From contig JADHYG010000018.1 in the NCBI GenBank assembly GCA_016782545.1, positions 1 to 17,685 on the forward strand: a DNA stretch of 17,685 bases, read 5' to 3'. A program made the position numbers and the translations under genes. The notes under the pieces were generated by a model. The model saw only the letters and a list, made by a program, of their open reading frames with translations, had not been told where the DNA came from and searched no databases. Origin of the DNA: Candidatus Microgenomates bacterium (lineage in GTDB: Bacteria; Patescibacteria; Microgenomatia; JADHYG01). Each line of letters starts with the position of its first letter. Position 1 is the first letter of the stretch. Shown here in pieces: positions 15,669 to 17,685 of the stretch.

Positions 15669-16013
15669 GTGATAAAATTCCAAGATATGGCGCTTTTAGC
15701 AGAATTCAACAAAACAAAATTTAATGTTGGTGATGAAATTGAAGTTCACCTTAAGATTGTTGAGAAAAAAAAGGAACGGATCCAAATTTTTAAAGGGTTG
15801 GTGATTGCTATTCGGGGGAGAGAAGAAAACAAGAATTTTATCGTCCGGAAAATTGCCAGCTTAGGCATTGGCGTGGAAAGAATTTTTCCCTTGAATTCAC
15901 CTTGGATTAAAAAAATTGTGGTGAAAAGAAAAGGGAAAGTGAGACGAGCCAAATTGTATTATTTAAGAGAACGAACCGGAAAAGCCGCTGTCAGAGTAAA
16001 AGAAAAGAAATAA
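15669..16013 (+). CDS. rplS: Ribosomal protein L19
   Basis: A 50S subunit protein at the 30S-50S interface. 114 residues, the standard length. Recognised by [50 protein letters not shown] and [13 protein letters not shown]. The GTG at 15669 is used, three bases after pyrG; an in-frame ATG at 15687 is possible but shortens the N-terminus by six residues. No clear ribosome site is visible, suggesting coupling to pyrG. In many bacteria rplS sits with rpsP, rimM and trmD; here it is separated from them. Confidence 0.94.
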   Translation: MIKFQDMALLAEFNKTKFNVGDEIEVHLKIVEKKKERIQIFKGLVIAIRGREENKNFIVRKIASLGIGVERIFPLNSPWIKKIVVKRKGKVRRAKLYYLRERTGKAAVRVKEKK

Positions 16014-16050
16014 TTCATTATTTCAAGAAAGGCGAATACCACTCCACTCA

Positions 16051-16134
16051 GCGGGGTGGATGAAGCCGATATAAATAAATCCCGCCGAAGGCGGGTACAG
16101 AGCGAAACAGAGAACCACCCCGCAAACGGGGTGG
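16051..16134 (+). promoter_or_regulatory. Mutually exclusive stems in the leader of yraN
   Basis: The bases ccaccccg (16115-16122) can pair either with cggggtgg (16127-16134), a local hairpin nine bases before the yraN ATG, or as ccaccccgc (16115-16123) with gcggggtgg at 16051-16059. The second pairing encloses another hairpin (16081-16095). The local hairpin would hide the GGGGTGGG stretch, the only G-rich sequence before the start. A switch-like role is inference. Confidence 0.4.
16081..16095. repeat. Perfect hairpin repeat cccgcc-gaa-ggcggg
   Basis: Six GC pairs around a three-base loop. Its core CGCCGAAGGCG recurs in inverted form at 16648-16658 and with one change at 13058-13068, suggesting a dispersed GC-rich hairpin family in an AT-rich genome. 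Confidence 0.6.
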
Positions 16135-16143
16135 GTATCTATA

Positions 16144-16506
16144 ATGGTTGATAAAATTTCCCGTGGTCAAGAAGGCGAAAAAATCGCTGCTTCTTATTTA
16201 AAATCCCAAGGCTATCAAATCATCGAAAAAAACTTCAAAAAAAGATATGGAGAGATTGATTTAATTGCTTTGGAAAAAAACATCCTTGTTTTTATAGAAG
16301 TAAAAACAAGATGGAGCAAAAAATTTGGACCACCTGAAGAAGCAGTTACTCCTCGTAAATTAAGATCAGTAATTAAAACAGCTCAATATTACAAAATGAT
16401 TCATCCTGAATTGCCGGAAGCAATGAGGATTGATGTGGTTGCTGTTGATTTTACGGCTCAAGGTAGAGAAGAAAGAATCAGGTTGATAAAGAATGTGACG
16501 GGATAA
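16144..16506 (+). CDS. yraN: YraN-family (UPF0102) endonuclease-like protein
   Basis: A 120-residue member of UPF0102, the normal length. Family landmarks: GQEGEKIAASYLKSQGY (8-24), the restriction-nuclease-like core with YGEIDLIA (Glu and Asp) followed by FIEVKTR, and RIDVVAVD near the end. The pattern E...D...ExK is that of PD-(D/E)XK nucleases such as Holliday-junction resolvases, but activity in this family is poorly established. It follows rplS after 130 bases filled with hairpins; in many bacteria yraN lies near rplS and rnhB. Start ATG 16144 is favoured by the family N-terminus. Confidence 0.93.
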   Translation: MVDKISRGQEGEKIAASYLKSQGYQIIEKNFKKRYGEIDLIALEKNILVFIEVKTRWSKKFGPPEEAVTPRKLRSVIKTAQYYKMIHPELPEAMRIDVVAVDFTAQGREERIRLIKNVTG

Positions 16507-16508
16507 AG

Positions 16509-16599
16509 TAGCGCCAACGGGATTTGAACCCGTGTTAGGTCGAAGTGTCGACCCGTCCTAGACACGTGTTTCGTGTGGTGCAATTATACAACTCGGCTC
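16509..16599 (-). tRNA. tRNA-like gene or tRNA remnant, identity unresolved
   Basis: On the minus strand there is a perfect T arm (ACGGG, loop TTCAAAT, CCCGT; plus-strand 16517-16533) followed by a seven-base acceptor-like strand TGGCGCT and A73. A six-pair hairpin GGTCGA/TCGACC lies just 5' of it, either a long variable arm (class II) or an anticodon stem (class I). The 5' half does not fit: no AGCGCCA partner is found, no D-loop GG is seen, and no seven-base anticodon loop with U33 in a perfect stem can be drawn. The best CUA reading needs a mismatched stem. A TATAAT lies within this half (16583-16588). It may be a truncated tRNA, an interrupted tRNA, or a different RNA with a tRNA-like 3' end. 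Confidence 0.4.
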
Positions 16600-16647
16600 G
16601 AATTTATTTTATCAAAAATTCCTAAAAATTGCTATTGCGAATCAGGC

Positions 16648-16658
16648 CGCCTTCGGCG
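16648..16658. repeat. Inverted copy of the GC hairpin core
   Basis: CGCCTTCGGCG is the exact reverse complement of CGCCGAAGGCG at 16083-16093 and forms the same four-pair stem with a three-base loop. Confidence 0.55.
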
Positions 16659-16666
16659 ACCCTTTA

Positions 16667-16722
16667 AGGCAAAAGAATTCGGCACTGCGTAAAGCCGACT
16701 ACGCAGTGCCACTCTTTTGCCT
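16667..16722. repeat. Long two-part inverted repeat (hairpin)
   Basis: aggcaaaag (16667-16675) pairs with cttttgcct (16714-16722); after a small internal loop, ggcactgcgt (16681-16690) pairs perfectly with acgcagtgcc (16701-16710). That is nineteen pairs in total, plus a possible A-T at the apex. No T run follows on either strand, so it is not an ordinary terminator. Confidence 0.75.
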
Positions 16723-16753
16723 GCGGCGGCGAAAGAAGCGGTTCGCCGCCGCA
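16722..16753. repeat. Twelve-pair GC-rich hairpin adjoining the previous one
   Basis: tgcggcggcgaa (16722-16733) pairs perfectly with ttcgccgccgca (16742-16753) around an eight-base loop. It abuts the preceding hairpin with no spacer. Neither strand has a T run directly after it. Confidence 0.75.
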
Positions 16754-16874
16754 AAGAAAAAGCCAGCCAACGCGCGTCGGAAAATAAAAAATGGATGGAG
16801 AAAGAAAGAGGTGAAAGTGTCATTATCCCGTCCGCCCATCCACCCATACGCTGACACACACTTCCTTATTGTTT

Positions 16875-16906
16875 GGGTAAAGCGAAGTAGCCATTTTACC
16901 CTTTTT
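16875..16906 (+). terminator. Plus-strand intrinsic terminator
   Basis: gggtaaa (16875-16881) pairs with tttaccc (16895-16901), followed by five T on the plus strand; on the minus strand no U run follows. It lies about 370 bases past yraN, so it would end read-through from the pyrimidine-rplS-yraN unit or an unrecognised plus-strand RNA. It abuts the stop of the minus-strand micro-ORF. Confidence 0.5.
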
Positions 16907-16997
16907 ATGAACTGTTCGCCTCACCGGCGAGGGTGATGACGAGGACAGCGAGGGCTAGCAAGATTGCAGTTGGGACAAAACCGTGTTGTTTAGCCAT
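16905..16997 (-). CDS. 30-residue single-span membrane micro-protein
   Basis: ATG on the minus strand at 16997 opens a 30-codon frame, MAKQHGFVPTAILL followed by ALAVLVITLAGEANSS, ending TAA at 16905. Residues about 8-24 are hydrophobic and long enough for one transmembrane helix, with a basic N-terminus and a polar C-terminus. It starts 14 bases after the stop of the cysteine-rich protein gene, suggesting one transcript. The ribosome site is weak (AAGATAG). I do not recognise it. Chance hydrophobicity is possible; the position just after a secreted protein gene and a cleanly bounded frame are the only support. Confidence 0.4.
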   Translation of the reverse strand: MAKQHGFVPTAILLALAVLVITLAGEANSS

Positions 16998-17011
16998 ATA
17001 ATTCTATCTTA

Positions 17012-17685
17012 TCACAAGCACGTGGTTTCACACTTCTCCTTAGTTTTAAAGCTGTCTCCTCCACATAAAGCACGAATCTGGATACAACTGTTGGTTTCCG
17101 GGTCGAAATACCAAAGAGGGTCGGCTACATAACGACAAATTTCATCTCTGGTGCATTTTGGCGTAGCTTGACCAGGAGGAGTAGGCCAAACGCACCGGTT
17201 ATTTATACATTTACGTTGTGGGCAGGAGCGCAAGTCCTGTGGACAAGGGATTACACAATCATTATCGGTTTGACAGGAAGTAGGAGTTTTTAAAGAAGTA
17301 CATTTATTCTCTTGACAAACAGGTGGACCAAATTTTGAAGGTGGCGGGCAATCCTGCTTGCATCTTGTTTTGCATTGCTCTTTCGGTATCGGATCCTTGT
17401 GATAGATGTTGACATAATCTTTGTAGCAAGGATTACAGCAACTTGGACGCGTGGTGCAGTCACTGTCTTTTTCACAATATGACTCATCGGTAAGATATTT
17501 AGGGTTGAGAGGTGTAGAAGTGGGCGGGGTGATTGCCGATGGCATTGGGGAAGGGATTACGGAGGGAGTTGGAGTGGGAAAAAGTTGGTTGGCCAAATCT
17601 TGTTTTAACTTAATAACTTGAAAGCCAAGAACTAAAGAGGCTGTCAATGAAAGTCCGGCTAAGATTAAAGCAATAATTGTTAATG
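17012..17685 (-). CDS. Cysteine-rich secreted or membrane-anchored protein with Kunitz/BPTI-like C-terminus (5' end outside window)
   Basis: The frame is open to the right edge, so the TTG at 17647 is not taken as the start. Visible N-terminal residues (LTIIALILAGLSLTASLVLGF) form a transmembrane or signal segment, followed by a Pro/Thr/Ser linker with repeated TP and SP pairs. Then come two modules with CxxDxDC starts (CEKDSDC and CQTDNDC) rich in paired cysteines. The last 45 residues (CRYVADPLWYFDPETNSC, then CGGDSF and CETTC) follow the Kunitz spacing of BPTI Cys14, Cys30, Cys38, Cys51 and Cys55, with the aromatic WYFD preceding the second. An extracellular, disulfide-stabilised binding or inhibitor protein on the cell surface is inferred. 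I know no named bacterial homologue. A micro-ORF follows 14 bases downstream. Confidence 0.8.
   Translation of the reverse strand, partial: LTIIALILAGLSLTASLVLGFQVIKLKQDLANQLFPTPTPSVIPSPMPSAITPPTSTPLNPKYLTDESYCEKDSDCTTRPSCCNPCYKDYVNIYHKDPIPKEQCKTRCKQDCPPPSKFGPPVCQENKCTSLKTPTSCQTDNDCVIPCPQDLRSCPQRKCINNRCVWPTPPGQATPKCTRDEICRYVADPLWYFDPETNSCIQIRALCGGDSFKTKEKCETTCL

Larger units (their letters stand above)
16600..16904. other. Gene-poor structured region between convergent genes
   Basis: No convincing gene is seen on either strand; the open frames here run through the hairpin arms and resemble no family. The region holds three GC hairpins between 16646 and 16753 and a terminator-like hairpin near 16875. 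Smaller pairings also occur, such as gtgtca (16817-16822) with tgacac (16852-16857). Confidence 0.5.

Noticed and set aside
16021..16760. CRISPR array from the repeated GC palindromes
   Set aside because: The copies are few, short, unevenly spaced and in mixed orientation, with no unique equal-length spacers and no cas genes.
16632..16936. Overlapping open frames on both strands (16632-16859 minus, 16706-16936 plus)
   Set aside because: They run through hairpin arms, give basic low-complexity peptides with no family resemblance and have no convincing ribosome sites.
16509..16940. A tmRNA gene on the minus strand ending in the tRNA-like 3' arm
   Set aside because: The acceptor strand lacks the alanine-type G-U pair, no matching 5' acceptor half is found upstream, and no tag-peptide reading frame was recognised.

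Overview
The window looks like a chromosomal stretch from an uncultivated Candidate Phyla Radiation (Patescibacteria, perhaps Microgenomates-like) bacterium. Most genes are AT-rich, lysine/isoleucine-heavy, compact and tightly packed. CTP synthase, class-III-like PRPP synthetase and several other enzymes are divergent but complete. This assignment is inferred from style and gene content; no taxonomic marker was searched.

Left region (1-4990): the 3' part of a native AT-rich P2-type Ca2+-ATPase is followed by about 620 bases without a clear gene. Then comes a second, complete SERCA-like Ca2+-ATPase in conspicuously GC-rich DNA. This second gene and its own hairpin lie between two perfect 16-base inverted repeats (1602-1617 and 4902-4917), so it looks like imported cargo. 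No transposase is present. A pyruvate kinase with an altered monovalent-cation site follows (4990-6423).

Central region (6475-about 16500): a consensus-like promoter with an extended -10 drives a leader holding a 5' hairpin, a 23-codon leader ORF and an intrinsic terminator inside that ORF. The genes that follow are nearly gap-free: ornithine carbamoyltransferase, aspartate carbamoyltransferase (pyrB), dihydroorotase (pyrC), dihydroorotate dehydrogenase (pyrD), 6-phospho-3-hexuloisomerase, OMP decarboxylase (pyrF), orotate phosphoribosyltransferase (pyrE), ribose-5-phosphate isomerase B, PRPP synthetase and CTP synthase (pyrG), then ribosomal protein L19 and YraN. Together they cover carbamoyl phosphate to UMP, the supply of ribose 5-phosphate and PRPP, and UTP to CTP. 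No carbamoyl-phosphate synthetase, pyrK, pyrI, UMP kinase or hexulose-6-phosphate synthase lies in the window.

Right region (16507-17685): a structured gene-poor stretch holds a tRNA-like sequence on the minus strand and two very strong hairpins. A minus-strand pair follows: a 30-residue membrane micro-ORF, and a cysteine-rich secreted or membrane-anchored protein (cut by the window edge) ending in a Kunitz/BPTI-like cysteine pattern.

Most notable are the inverted-repeat-flanked foreign ATPase, the putative pyrimidine leader-peptide attenuator, the copy of the prs start fused to rpiB, GC-rich hairpin repeats that form protein C-termini, and the pyruvate kinase with a lysine in its K+ site.
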